This document shows positions 1 through 5,729 of a stretch of DNA of 8,520 nt, one piece after another. Each line of letters begins with the position of its first letter. Position 1 is the first letter of the stretch. The notes beneath the pieces were generated by a model, which saw nothing but the letters and a program-made list of their open reading frames with translations, searched no databases and was not told the DNA's origin. The DNA is from Gammaproteobacteria bacterium (GTDB taxonomy: Bacteria; Pseudomonadota; Gammaproteobacteria; SZUA-229), in assembly GCA_011321985.1 (NCBI GenBank), contig DROB01000306.1, forward strand, positions 1 through 8,520, in the 5' to 3' direction. A program made the translations under genes and the position numbers.

Positions 1-1063
1 CAAGAAAAAAGCTTATCAGAATCCGGCACTGACCCAGGTCTACTCCAACTACAACGTCAATGTACCTCAGCTACTGGCCAACCTCGACCGCACGAAAGCC
101 GTACAGCTTGGCATACCCGTCGAGGAAGTGTTTCGCACCATGCAGATTTATCTGGGCTCACTGTATGTCAATGACTTCAACCAGTTTGGCCGGACCTATC
201 AGGTAATAGCACAGGCCGATAAAACCTTTCGCTCTACACCGCAGGACATACTGCGTCTACAGACGCGAAATATCGAAGGTCAAATGGTCCCTCTGGGTGC
301 CGTCATAAAAGTGGAAGAAGCCTTCGGACCCGAAGTGGCGATGCATTACAACGCCTACCGCTCGGCAGATATCAATGGCAGTGCTGCGGCGGGTTATTCT
401 TCGGGGCAGGCACAACAGGCTATTACTGAAATACTCGAAGAAACACTGCCCGTCGGCATGGACTTTGAATGGACAGAATTGACCTATCAACAGATCCTGG
501 CCGGTAATACAGCCGTTTATATTTTTCCTCTCTGCCTGTTCCTGGTCTTCCTCGTGCTCGCAGCACAATATGAAAGCCTGGCCTTGCCCATCGCCATTAT
601 CCTTATCGTACCCATGAGCATCCTGTCGGCGATGATCGGTGTTTATATTTCAGGTGGTGACAATAATATCTTCACTCAGATCAGCCTGTTTCTACTCGCG
701 GGCTTAGCCTCTAAAAACGCCATTCTTATCGTCGAATTTGCCCATGTTCTGGAACGTGAAGGACGTCCAACCATAGAAGCCGCCATCGAGGCTTCACGCC
801 TGCGTCTACGACCTATCCTGATGACCTCTTTTTCGTTCATCATGGGTGTACTACCTCTGGTATTGAGCCATGGTGCTGGCTCAGAAATGAGGCAGGCGAT
901 CGGCATAGCCGTATTTTCCGGCATGTTAGGGGTTACCTTCTTTGGCCTCGTTTTCACCCCGGTGTTTTATATCATATTCAGAAATATTGAGATCTACTTC
1001 ATCAGCGATAAAAAGAAAACCGCTGATAAAGACAAAATACTTAAGAGTACCTCTATTAATTGA
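1..1063 (+). CDS. RND-family (AcrB-like, HAE1) efflux pump inner-membrane subunit, C-terminal part
   Basis: The reading frame is open from base 2, giving 353 residues; the start lies outside the window. The protein would be the inner-membrane, proton-driven subunit of a tripartite efflux pump. The first ~165 residues match the periplasmic porter/docking half, with an AcrB-like GSLYVNDFNQFGR stretch and GQMVPL. Five hydrophobic segments follow (about 171-190, 193-215, 224-247, 272-289, 298-326), which fit TM8-TM12. The family hallmark SKNAILIVEFA is present and includes the TM10 lysine of the proton relay (about residue 238; AcrB Lys940 equivalent), followed by RLRPILMTS and a GAGSEMRQAIG stretch. 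AcrB is about 1049 residues, so about two thirds are missing upstream, including the TM4 aspartates. Substrate cannot be told from this part. The protein ends in a short lysine-rich tail. No T-rich hairpin follows on this strand. Confidence 0.95.
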   Translation, partial: KKKAYQNPALTQVYSNYNVNVPQLLANLDRTKAVQLGIPVEEVFRTMQIYLGSLYVNDFNQFGRTYQVIAQADKTFRSTPQDILRLQTRNIEGQMVPLGAVIKVEEAFGPEVAMHYNAYRSADINGSAAAGYSSGQAQQAITEILEETLPVGMDFEWTELTYQQILAGNTAVYIFPLCLFLVFLVLAAQYESLALPIAIILIVPMSILSAMIGVYISGGDNNIFTQISLFLLAGLASKNAILIVEFAHVLEREGRPTIEAAIEASRLRLRPILMTSFSFIMGVLPLVLSHGAGSEMRQAIGIAVFSGMLGVTFFGLVFTPVFYIIFRNIEIYFISDKKKTADKDKILKSTSIN

Positions 1064-1107
1064 GGATGATCCATCACAGCCATATCTGAAACTACTCCTT
1101 TATCAGC

Positions 1108-1139
1108 AAAAAGGGTTGCAGCCAACAGCCACAACCCTT
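1108..1139 (-). terminator. Rho-independent terminator of the peroxiredoxin gene
   Basis: AAGGGTTG (1111-1118) and CAACCCTT (1132-1139) form a perfect 8-bp stem with a 13-nt loop. Read on the minus strand the stem is followed directly by further T residues (CCCTTTTTGC), and it lies 11 nt after the minus-strand stop at 1151. On the plus strand no T-run follows, so it should act mainly for the minus-strand gene. In RNA it may also protect the 3' end of the converging efflux transcript (inference). Confidence 0.75.
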
Positions 1140-1150
1140 GAGCAATACCG

Positions 1151-1822
1151 TTATTTCAAAGAATTCAGTGCATCCAGTATCACGACTGGCTCTGTACGTT
1201 TTCGATAATCCCCTCCTTCTGATTCAGCAAACACTACCTGTCCATCAGAGGCGACGACAAAGGTTGCCGAAACAGGTAATTCAGCTGATCTATCATCATA
1301 GAAGCTATAGAAGTCATAACCTAAATCAGACATGGCGGCAATTGGCTCATCCGCATTTTTAAAGACGGTGGTATATTGGCGGGAAACCTGATTTCCAGCA
1401 TCACTTAAAACCTCAAATTTCAGTTCATTCGTTTCTACCGTCCCTTTTGAGTTATCTGGATTCATTGGAGATATAGCCATCAGGCTGGCTCCCGCTGCCC
1501 TTATTTCAGGTAAGATCTGTTGCAGTAATTTCAGATGCAAATTACAGTAGGGACACCAGACACCTCGGTAAAAGGTTAAAACCAAAGGGCCTTTTGCCAA
1601 CACACTCTGCAGACTGACCGGCTTTCCTTCTGCATTGGGCAAGGTAAAATCTGGCGCAGTATCACCCCTTTTTATCCGTAACGGCGAAACATGCGTCTGC
1701 TCTAATTGACGGGCATCGTTATTAAAAACGGCAAACTTATCTTCAGGAAACATGCCTTTTAACTGACCGATGAGTTCGGCAACATCTTCTTTGTATGAAG
1801 GGATTTTTGTATTAATAGCCAT
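1151..1822 (-). CDS. Peroxiredoxin-like AhpC/TSA-family protein (thioredoxin fold, WCPYC motif)
   Basis: This is a 223-residue cytoplasmic thiol protein, with no signal peptide when started at 1822. That start (MAINTKIPS) is chosen because a purine-rich GAGAG stretch precedes it and the family homology begins there; an in-frame upstream ATG at 1915 would add 31 residues encoded by the promoter region. The redoxin domain covers roughly residues 52-190: APDFTLPNAEG at 56-66, then the active site FYRGVWCPYCN with Cys90 and Cys93. The CxxC spacing is thioredoxin-like, and the usual peroxiredoxin PxxxTxxC loop is not present. This fits the peroxiredoxin-like AhpC/TSA subfamily that carries a CPYC pair. 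The likely role is reduction of peroxides or organic hydroperoxides using thiol electrons, inferred from the family. It is divergent from a LysR gene that probably controls it. Confidence 0.9.
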   Translation of the reverse strand: MAINTKIPSYKEDVAELIGQLKGMFPEDKFAVFNNDARQLEQTHVSPLRIKRGDTAPDFTLPNAEGKPVSLQSVLAKGPLVLTFYRGVWCPYCNLHLKLLQQILPEIRAAGASLMAISPMNPDNSKGTVETNELKFEVLSDAGNQVSRQYTTVFKNADEPIAAMSDLGYDFYSFYDDRSAELPVSATFVVASDGQVVFAESEGGDYRKRTEPVVILDALNSLK

Positions 1823-1862
1823 CTTTTTCTCTCTGTTTATTTTTCGAGAAAAAAGCTTAACA

Positions 1863-1868
1863 ATTGTA
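1863..1868 (-). promoter_or_regulatory. Candidate -10 element for the peroxiredoxin gene
   Basis: On the minus strand this reads TACAAT, five of six matches to TATAAT, about 40 nt upstream of the ATG at 1822. The predicted transcription start is near 1856. No good -35 lies 16-18 bp upstream, as expected for an activator-dependent promoter. The call rests on one hexamer. Confidence 0.4.
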
Positions 1869-1905
1869 CATATCGCAATAAACAGATTTACATGAACAAG
1901 ATAAT

Positions 1906-1918
1906 TGCATATCATGCA
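1906..1918. promoter_or_regulatory. LysR-type T-N11-A palindrome between peroxiredoxin and LysR genes
   Basis: TGCATATCATGCA is a perfect dyad (TGCAT, 3-nt centre, ATGCA) and matches the LysR-family T-N11-A recognition rule. It lies 28 bp before the LysR start codon. It also falls at about -50 to -62 relative to the start predicted from the TACAAT -10 of the peroxiredoxin gene, where LysR recognition sites usually sit. Binding by the adjacent regulator is inferred. Confidence 0.5.
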
Positions 1919-1946
1919 TTAATAATACCCCTGATCTTCAGTATTT

Positions 1947-2840
1947 ATGGATACAGCAACACTGCATCTTTTTATCGACGTTATGCGCACACGCAGCTTT
2001 ACCGCTATCGCTAAAGCCCGCGGTATAGCGGCCTCCTCAGTATCACGCAGCATTAGTGGACTGGAAGCAGAAGTGGGTGTACGCCTGTTTCACAGAACGA
2101 CGCGTCAAGTAGTCCCCACAGAAGCCGGCCTGCTTTATTTTGAGCGTATACACACAGTACTGGAAGAATTAGAACAGGCCAGGCAAATTGCCACCGATAC
2201 CAGCCAGCAACCCAAAGGAACACTAAAAATAACCGCACCTGTTGTCTTCGGTGAGCACCATATCATTCCACTGCTTGCTGAATTCTCTCGACAATACCCG
2301 GACCTCTCACTGGAGTTCATCCTCAATGACCGCTATAACGATCTAATCGAAGAACGAATCGATATAGCTATCAGAGTAGGCACCCTGGATGACTCATCTT
2401 ATATAGCAAAACGTCTTGCAACTATGTCGTTCTATATTACGGCAAGCCCCGAATATCTGGAAAAGCATGGTACTCCAGCAGAACCTGAGCAGATCAATAA
2501 TCACAACTGTTTACTTTTCCCCAGATCAGGTTATAACTCCAACTGGTTATTTAAAAAACAGAAAAACACACAGGAGATCTCTATCAGTGGCAAATACCTG
2601 ATAACCCAATCCAGTGCCATCAAGCAATGTACATTGAGCGGCATGGGTTTATCATTATTACCCGACTGGTTAATTCAACCAGAAATTGACAAAGGCCAGC
2701 TGGTCAAACTATTTGATGAGTTTCAGGTTACTGCTACAGACTATAAAGGTGCGGTATGGATGTTATACCCATCTCGAGAATATGTACCGGCCAAAGTTAA
2801 GTTATTCAGTGATTTTCTTTTTAACAAATTCTCAGACTGA
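1947..2840 (+). CDS. LysR-family transcriptional regulator
   Basis: At 297 residues this has the normal LysR length. The N-terminal winged helix-turn-helix occupies residues 1-60, with the typical pattern LHLFIDVMRTRSFTAIAKA, then SSVSRSISGLEAEVGVRLFHRTTR. A linker helix follows (~65-85). The periplasmic-binding-protein-like effector domain runs from about 91 (GTLKITAP) to the end, with the usual LLPDWL element near 238. Cysteines are at 188 and 228, but I do not see an OxyR-like arrangement, so the effector is unknown. No strong Shine-Dalgarno is visible before this ATG. It is divergent from the peroxiredoxin gene with 124 bp between start codons, the usual setting for a LysR regulator of its neighbour. 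The small lipoprotein gene follows 40 bp downstream on the same strand and may be co-transcribed. Confidence 0.93.
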   Translation: MDTATLHLFIDVMRTRSFTAIAKARGIAASSVSRSISGLEAEVGVRLFHRTTRQVVPTEAGLLYFERIHTVLEELEQARQIATDTSQQPKGTLKITAPVVFGEHHIIPLLAEFSRQYPDLSLEFILNDRYNDLIEERIDIAIRVGTLDDSSYIAKRLATMSFYITASPEYLEKHGTPAEPEQINNHNCLLFPRSGYNSNWLFKKQKNTQEISISGKYLITQSSAIKQCTLSGMGLSLLPDWLIQPEIDKGQLVKLFDEFQVTATDYKGAVWMLYPSREYVPAKVKLFSDFLFNKFSD

Positions 2841-2880
2841 AGCGACCATCAAACTTGAATATCACCAGAAGGGAAAAAGG

Positions 2881-3312
2881 ATGTATCTGAAGTCACTCAT
2901 CGTCATCTTGCTGATAACATCTCCCATATCCTCCTGTGTCTTTACCCCCGAAGTAGCGAACACCCAGAAGCATTCAGGTGAATGCAAGATGTTGACTAAA
3001 AAACTAACTTTATCCGCCAACGAAATCAAAGGAAGACTGTGTGAGAGCGGTAGCAATATCGAAGCCTGCCTGGTTACATTTGGCATAATTATTCCAGCAG
3101 GTTCTTTCGTGATTTCCGGTGGTATCGTTCTTGTCGGTAATACCTTATATTGGCTGGAGTACCAAGGTACATGCAAAGATGGCCTTATCTTAAAAGGCCT
3201 TGATCAATTAAAACCAGCAGCTGACCGGAATAAATCAAAAGAACACTCAGGCAGAATGACTTCAGGGCACCTTCAAAATGTCTCCACAGCTGGACGAATA
3301 TCCAGTTCATGA
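2881..3312 (+). CDS. Small putative lipoprotein, function unknown
   Basis: The gene encodes 143 residues. The start at 2881 is chosen because it has a good Shine-Dalgarno (AGAAGGG/AAGG just upstream) and opens a lipoprotein signal peptide: a hydrophobic stretch at residues 5-15 and lipobox ISSC, giving lipidated Cys19. The frame stays open further upstream, but only by overlapping the end of the LysR gene. The mature part has four more cysteines (35, 54, 63, 98), which could pair in the periplasm. It also has a glycine-rich hydrophobic stretch from about 64 to 92 (a possible membrane-inserting helix), followed by TLYWLEYQGTC. After about residue 112 the tail is polar and low in features, and its last 40 bases overlap the 3' end of the opposite-strand SDR gene. 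I do not recognise the family. Confidence 0.72.
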   Translation: MYLKSLIVILLITSPISSCVFTPEVANTQKHSGECKMLTKKLTLSANEIKGRLCESGSNIEACLVTFGIIIPAGSFVISGGIVLVGNTLYWLEYQGTCKDGLILKGLDQLKPAADRNKSKEHSGRMTSGHLQNVSTAGRISSS

Positions 3313-3983
3313 GTCCAGGCCGATTGATCCTGCCCGATCAGCTGCTCACAGGTTTTGGCGACCGATGCTGGTTTCAGGCATTGACCCTCGCTCATACCAA
3401 AACTTTCTTTTGCCCGCTTGCCCCACATCACACCATCGATGACCAGATGTGCGACATGGATACCCGATGGCCCGAGCTCACGAGCCATCGACTGTGAAAG
3501 TCCCCGCAAGGCAAACTTGGCAGAACTAAATGCTGAAAAGTCAGCCCCCGCCTTAACCGATGCCGTAGCACCGATAAAGAGGATAACACCCGATTTTTTT
3601 TCGAGCATAGAAGGTAAAACACGTTGCGTACCATGAACCGCACCCAGACACACCGTCCTCCAGAGTGATTCAAACTCCGTCGGCGGTGTATCGACAAAAG
3701 CCTGCATATGCAGATAGGCGGCATTGTGCACATAGACAGAAACCATACCGAATTTTTCTTCCACTTTAGAAATAGCCAAATCCACCTGAGCCACATCCGT
3801 AAGATCGCAGGAGACGGAAAAAAAGTTATGTGCGCCCAGTTTTTCGGCGAGTGCTTCATTTCCTGAAGCACTACGTGAAAGACCCACTACACGGTAGCCG
3901 ACCTTGACCAGTTTCTTGCAAATCTCGTCACCGAGCCCGGCACCCACTCCTGCTACAACCACTGTGCGTTTATTATCCGCCAT
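3273..3983 (-). CDS. Atypical short-chain dehydrogenase/reductase (SDR), catalytic residues substituted
   Basis: This 236-residue protein has an SDR Rossmann fold. The ATG at 3983 is preceded by AGGAG. The nucleotide-binding loop is AGVGAGLG (residues 11-18), a variant of TGxxxGxG. Asp60 in CDLTD fits the adenine contact, and HNAA (86-89) replaces NNAG. By alignment to classical SDRs the catalytic Asn, Ser and Tyr positions hold Cys112, Ala139 and Phe152; only the lysine (Lys156 in FSSAKFALRG) is kept. The stretch SSAKFALRGLSQSMARELGP followed by GIHVAHLVIDG is, from memory, shared by an SDR subgroup that also has Phe for Tyr, so this is probably a family trait and not decay. The reaction is unknown; a conventional alcohol/ketone dehydrogenation by the Tyr mechanism is unlikely. 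The gene lies 120 bp downstream of the MAPEG gene on the same strand and is probably in the same operon or served by an internal promoter. Confidence 0.88.
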   Translation of the reverse strand: MADNKRTVVVAGVGAGLGDEICKKLVKVGYRVVGLSRSASGNEALAEKLGAHNFFSVSCDLTDVAQVDLAISKVEEKFGMVSVYVHNAAYLHMQAFVDTPPTEFESLWRTVCLGAVHGTQRVLPSMLEKKSGVILFIGATASVKAGADFSAFSSAKFALRGLSQSMARELGPSGIHVAHLVIDGVMWGKRAKESFGMSEGQCLKPASVAKTCEQLIGQDQSAWTHELDIRPAVETF

Positions 3984-4021
3984 AACTATCTCCTGTTTTC
4001 CCTAGATCAATCACTAAACCC

Positions 4022-4037
4022 GATATCTATAGATACC
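4022..4037. promoter_or_regulatory. 16-bp near-perfect palindrome upstream of the SDR gene
   Basis: GATATCTATAGATACC is self-complementary except for one pair (4023/4036); its central 12 bases TATCTATAGATA are perfect. It sits about 40 bp upstream of the SDR start codon in the 120-bp gap after the MAPEG gene. A second GATACC occurs at 4066-4071. It could be an operator for a separate SDR promoter. No convincing -35/-10 pair is visible beside it. Confidence 0.3.
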
Positions 4038-4103
4038 TGATACTACTACAGACAGAATTATTATGGATACCAGAAATTGTATTACCTGCAGGATTTCGAT
4101 ATA

Positions 4104-4520
4104 TTAAAAAGCTCCCAGTAAGGTTAATGCCAGTGTCACCTGCGCCACTACACTGATCATAAAAACGAGCACCCGCATCAGAGGAATACCAAAACTGAAC
4201 ACGATGTAATGCACCAGCCGGGCAAAAAAATAGGCCATACATGCCAGCGCGGTCGCATCATTATTCAAACCGGTCACATGAAGAGTGAGCACCAGCGGCG
4301 CAAAGATTGCCAGATTTTCTACCGCATTCGCGTGAGCACGCATCATACGTTCTGCCCACGTGACCTCCGTTTTTGTTTCCCCCTGTGGGTCCCACATCGC
4401 GAAACCGATGCCCTGCTCCAGCATCCGGTTGATGATATAGGGCATCCACATTAATCCGGTCATCAATACGGTTAATGTTAACCAGTATAATTCTGTTGTC
4501 AGTGTTGCTACAGGCATCAT
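4104..4520 (-). CDS. MAPEG-family membrane protein (microsomal-GST-like)
   Basis: This 138-residue integral membrane protein has about four hydrophobic segments (roughly 8-30, 66-84, 90-110, 112-137). The signature RMMRAHANAVENLAIFAPLVL (key residues Arg61, Asn65, Glu68, Asn69) and FFARLVHYIVFSFGIP (about 98-113) are typical of MAPEG proteins. These are small membrane enzymes related to microsomal glutathione transferases and peroxidases. The length fits bacterial members. There are two adjacent ATGs at 4520 and 4517; the AAGGAG upstream is better spaced for the second, which would remove one Met. The start is 12 bp after the stop of the soluble GST gene, so the two are very likely co-translated. 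The likely role is glutathione-dependent conjugation or reduction of hydrophobic electrophiles at the membrane (inference from family and context). Confidence 0.9.
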   Translation of the reverse strand: MMPVATLTTELYWLTLTVLMTGLMWMPYIINRMLEQGIGFAMWDPQGETKTEVTWAERMMRAHANAVENLAIFAPLVLTLHVTGLNNDATALACMAYFFARLVHYIVFSFGIPLMRVLVFMISVVAQVTLALTLLGAF

Positions 4521-4532
4521 TATTCTCCTTAA

Positions 4533-5138
4533 TCAGTCTTGTGTACTGCGTATGTATGCAGGTCGTTGTCGCAGTTTTTCGGCGTAAGTTTTCAGGTTCG
4601 AAAATGGCTCGACATGTTCGGGGTACCACATCAGGATATATGCGATCATGATATCGACCGCGCTGAACCCGCTACCGAGCATGTATTCTTTTCCCTGCAG
4701 TGCTTTGTCCAGCACCGTCAATGCTTTCAGCAGGGTTTGAGTTGCAAAAGGCACGATAGCTTTTACTGCAACATCTTCCGGCAAAATTCTGCTGTGTAAC
4801 ATTATCTCCCAGGCAGGTTCTTCCAGATTGGTTACAGCAAAATACATCCATTGATCAAATTGACGACGAAGTGGCGAGTCGAGCGCAGGTGCGAAGCCTT
4901 TCTCAAGATAACTATCAGCCAGCCACTGGACGATGGCACCACTCTCGAACATGACATCATCATCTATCTTCATTGCAGGTAATTGCCCTAGCGGTTGCAG
5001 GGCCAGGTACTCGTCTGTATTGGCCTCACCCTTGAAGAGATCGACGTATCGCAGTTCGTAATCCAGTCCCAGTTCTTCGAGCAACCAGCGTACTCGTTGA
5101 GAACGGGTTCCCGGATGATAATAAAGCACTAATTTCAT
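4533..5138 (-). CDS. Glutathione S-transferase (cytosolic type)
   Basis: The start is set at 5138 because GGAGGAGG lies just before it and the product then begins at the first beta-strand (MKLVLYYHPG). A start at 5168 would only translate the ribosome-binding site. The product has 201 residues, the usual GST length. The N-terminal thioredoxin-like domain (1-78) contains TRSQRVRWLLEELGLDYE, a cis-proline at Pro54 (QLPAM) and the gamma-glutamyl binding pair Glu65-Ser66 (FESGAI). The helical domain (about 87-201) carries the conserved N-capping box SAVD (159-162). The candidate catalytic residue is Ser13; the Cys10 typical of beta-class GSTs is absent (Gly10). It conjugates glutathione to electrophiles; the substrate is unknown. 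It is the first gene of a minus-strand operon with MAPEG and probably SDR, opposite the HxlR regulator. Confidence 0.93.
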   Translation of the reverse strand: MKLVLYYHPGTRSQRVRWLLEELGLDYELRYVDLFKGEANTDEYLALQPLGQLPAMKIDDDVMFESGAIVQWLADSYLEKGFAPALDSPLRRQFDQWMYFAVTNLEEPAWEIMLHSRILPEDVAVKAIVPFATQTLLKALTVLDKALQGKEYMLGSGFSAVDIMIAYILMWYPEHVEPFSNLKTYAEKLRQRPAYIRSTQD

Positions 5139-5155
5139 TTTTCCTCCTCCATTGT

Positions 5156-5219
5156 TAGTCACTTGCACATTTAAAGTCTCTTAACTCTAAGCCACTTACT
5201 TCCATTTTGCAAGTGACTA
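5156..5219. promoter_or_regulatory. Candidate HxlR operator: paired 12-bp inverted arms in the hxlR-like/GST intergenic region
   Basis: TAGTCACTTGCA (5156-5167) and TGCAAGTGACTA (5208-5219) are perfect inverted copies with a 40-bp centre; equivalent points are 52 bp apart, close to five helical turns. Two degenerate direct copies lie between them: AGTCTCTTAAC (5175-5185) and AGCCACTTACT (5190-5200). Candidate promoters face each other across the region. Minus strand: TTGCAA (5207-5212), 17 bp, TAGAGT (5184-5189). Plus strand: TTGCAC (5163-5168), 17 bp, TCTAAG (5186-5191). Each -35 overlaps an arm, so a bound regulator could block both. The symmetry is seen directly; the protein that binds and the promoter calls are inferred. 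Confidence 0.6.
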
Positions 5220-5237
5220 GACTAAAATAAGGGAACG

Positions 5238-5618
5238 ATGTCGAATAACGATGAAAATAAGGGCGAAGCATGCCATCGCTCACGCTGCCCGGTATCCTGC
5301 CTTCTGGAATTAATCGGTGATAAGTGGACCTTGCTGGTGGTGCGCGACTTACTGTTTGATAAACATACGTTCAAGGAACTGCAATCGTCCCCGGAAAAAA
5401 TTCCCACAAATATTCTGGCAGACCGCCTCAAGCGCCTCGAACATAGCGGCCTGGTACGGCGCGAGCAGTATCAGGAACGACCTAAACGTTATGCTTACCA
5501 CCTGACAGAAAAAGGCCAGGACCTCAACCCGGTGATGGAGAGCATGATTCTCTGGTCAAACAAACATATACCGGAGACTTATAAGTTGGAAGATATCCTC
5601 AATTTGGGGTCAGAGTAA
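5238..5618 (+). CDS. HxlR-family winged-helix transcriptional regulator
   Basis: This 126-residue DNA-binding protein has the normal HxlR/MarR-like length. AAGGGA precedes the ATG at 5238. The domain begins at CPVSCLLELIGDKWTLLVVRDLLF (17-40), continues with the recognition helix IPTNILADRLKRLEHSGLV (55-73) and ends with a wing ending RYAYHLTEKG (84-93). Cysteines at 12, 17 and 21 cluster at the N-terminus. Cys17 matches the conserved position used by HxlR relatives such as YodB and HypR to sense quinones, aldehydes or disulfide stress. The gene is divergent from the GST-MAPEG-SDR operon with 99 bp between start codons. I infer that it represses that operon and itself until an electrophile modifies the cysteines. 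Confidence 0.92.
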   Translation: MSNNDENKGEACHRSRCPVSCLLELIGDKWTLLVVRDLLFDKHTFKELQSSPEKIPTNILADRLKRLEHSGLVRREQYQERPKRYAYHLTEKGQDLNPVMESMILWSNKHIPETYKLEDILNLGSE

Positions 5619-5661
5619 AAAAAATTATCAGCGTACAACTGTTAGTGAATGCAACATAACC

Positions 5662-5705
5662 AATAAAACATTACGTTTTTTCCGATAATGAAAATATCCG
5701 TAATG
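5662..5705 (-). terminator. Terminator-like hairpin after the propeller lipoprotein gene
   Basis: CATTACG (5669-5675) and CGTAATG (5699-5705) pair as an outer 7-bp stem. Inside it TTTTC (5678-5682) and GAAAA (5690-5694) can pair around a 7-nt loop, separated from the outer stem by small unequal bulges. On the minus strand the structure is followed by TTTTATT (5668-5662). It lies 25 bp past the minus-strand stop at 5730. The stem is AT-rich, so termination may be weak. Confidence 0.45.
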
Positions 5706-5729
5706 ACATGTGCTTAACATCTACAGTAC

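Noticed and set aside
257..568. A 103-codon minus-strand frame inside the RND gene
   Set aside because: It is antisense to conserved RND sequence, with no start signal or family match.
128..1063. A complete small membrane protein starting at GTG 128
   Set aside because: The frame is open back to base 2 and the upstream codons continue the AcrB porter-domain homology, so 128 is internal to a truncated RND pump.
1840..1853. Riboswitch or attenuator hairpin in the peroxiredoxin leader
   Set aside because: TTTTTC-GA-GAAAAA is only a short A/T stem with a tiny loop. Nothing else in the ~34-nt predicted leader supports an RNA switch.
3428..3871. A 147-codon minus-strand frame inside the SDR gene
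   Set aside because: It runs on the same strand in another frame within a gene with clear SDR motifs, and has no ribosome-binding site of its own.
4261..4629. A 122-codon minus-strand frame spanning the end of GST and part of MAPEG
   Set aside because: It overlaps two well-supported genes in another frame and its product has no family features; it is a shadow frame.
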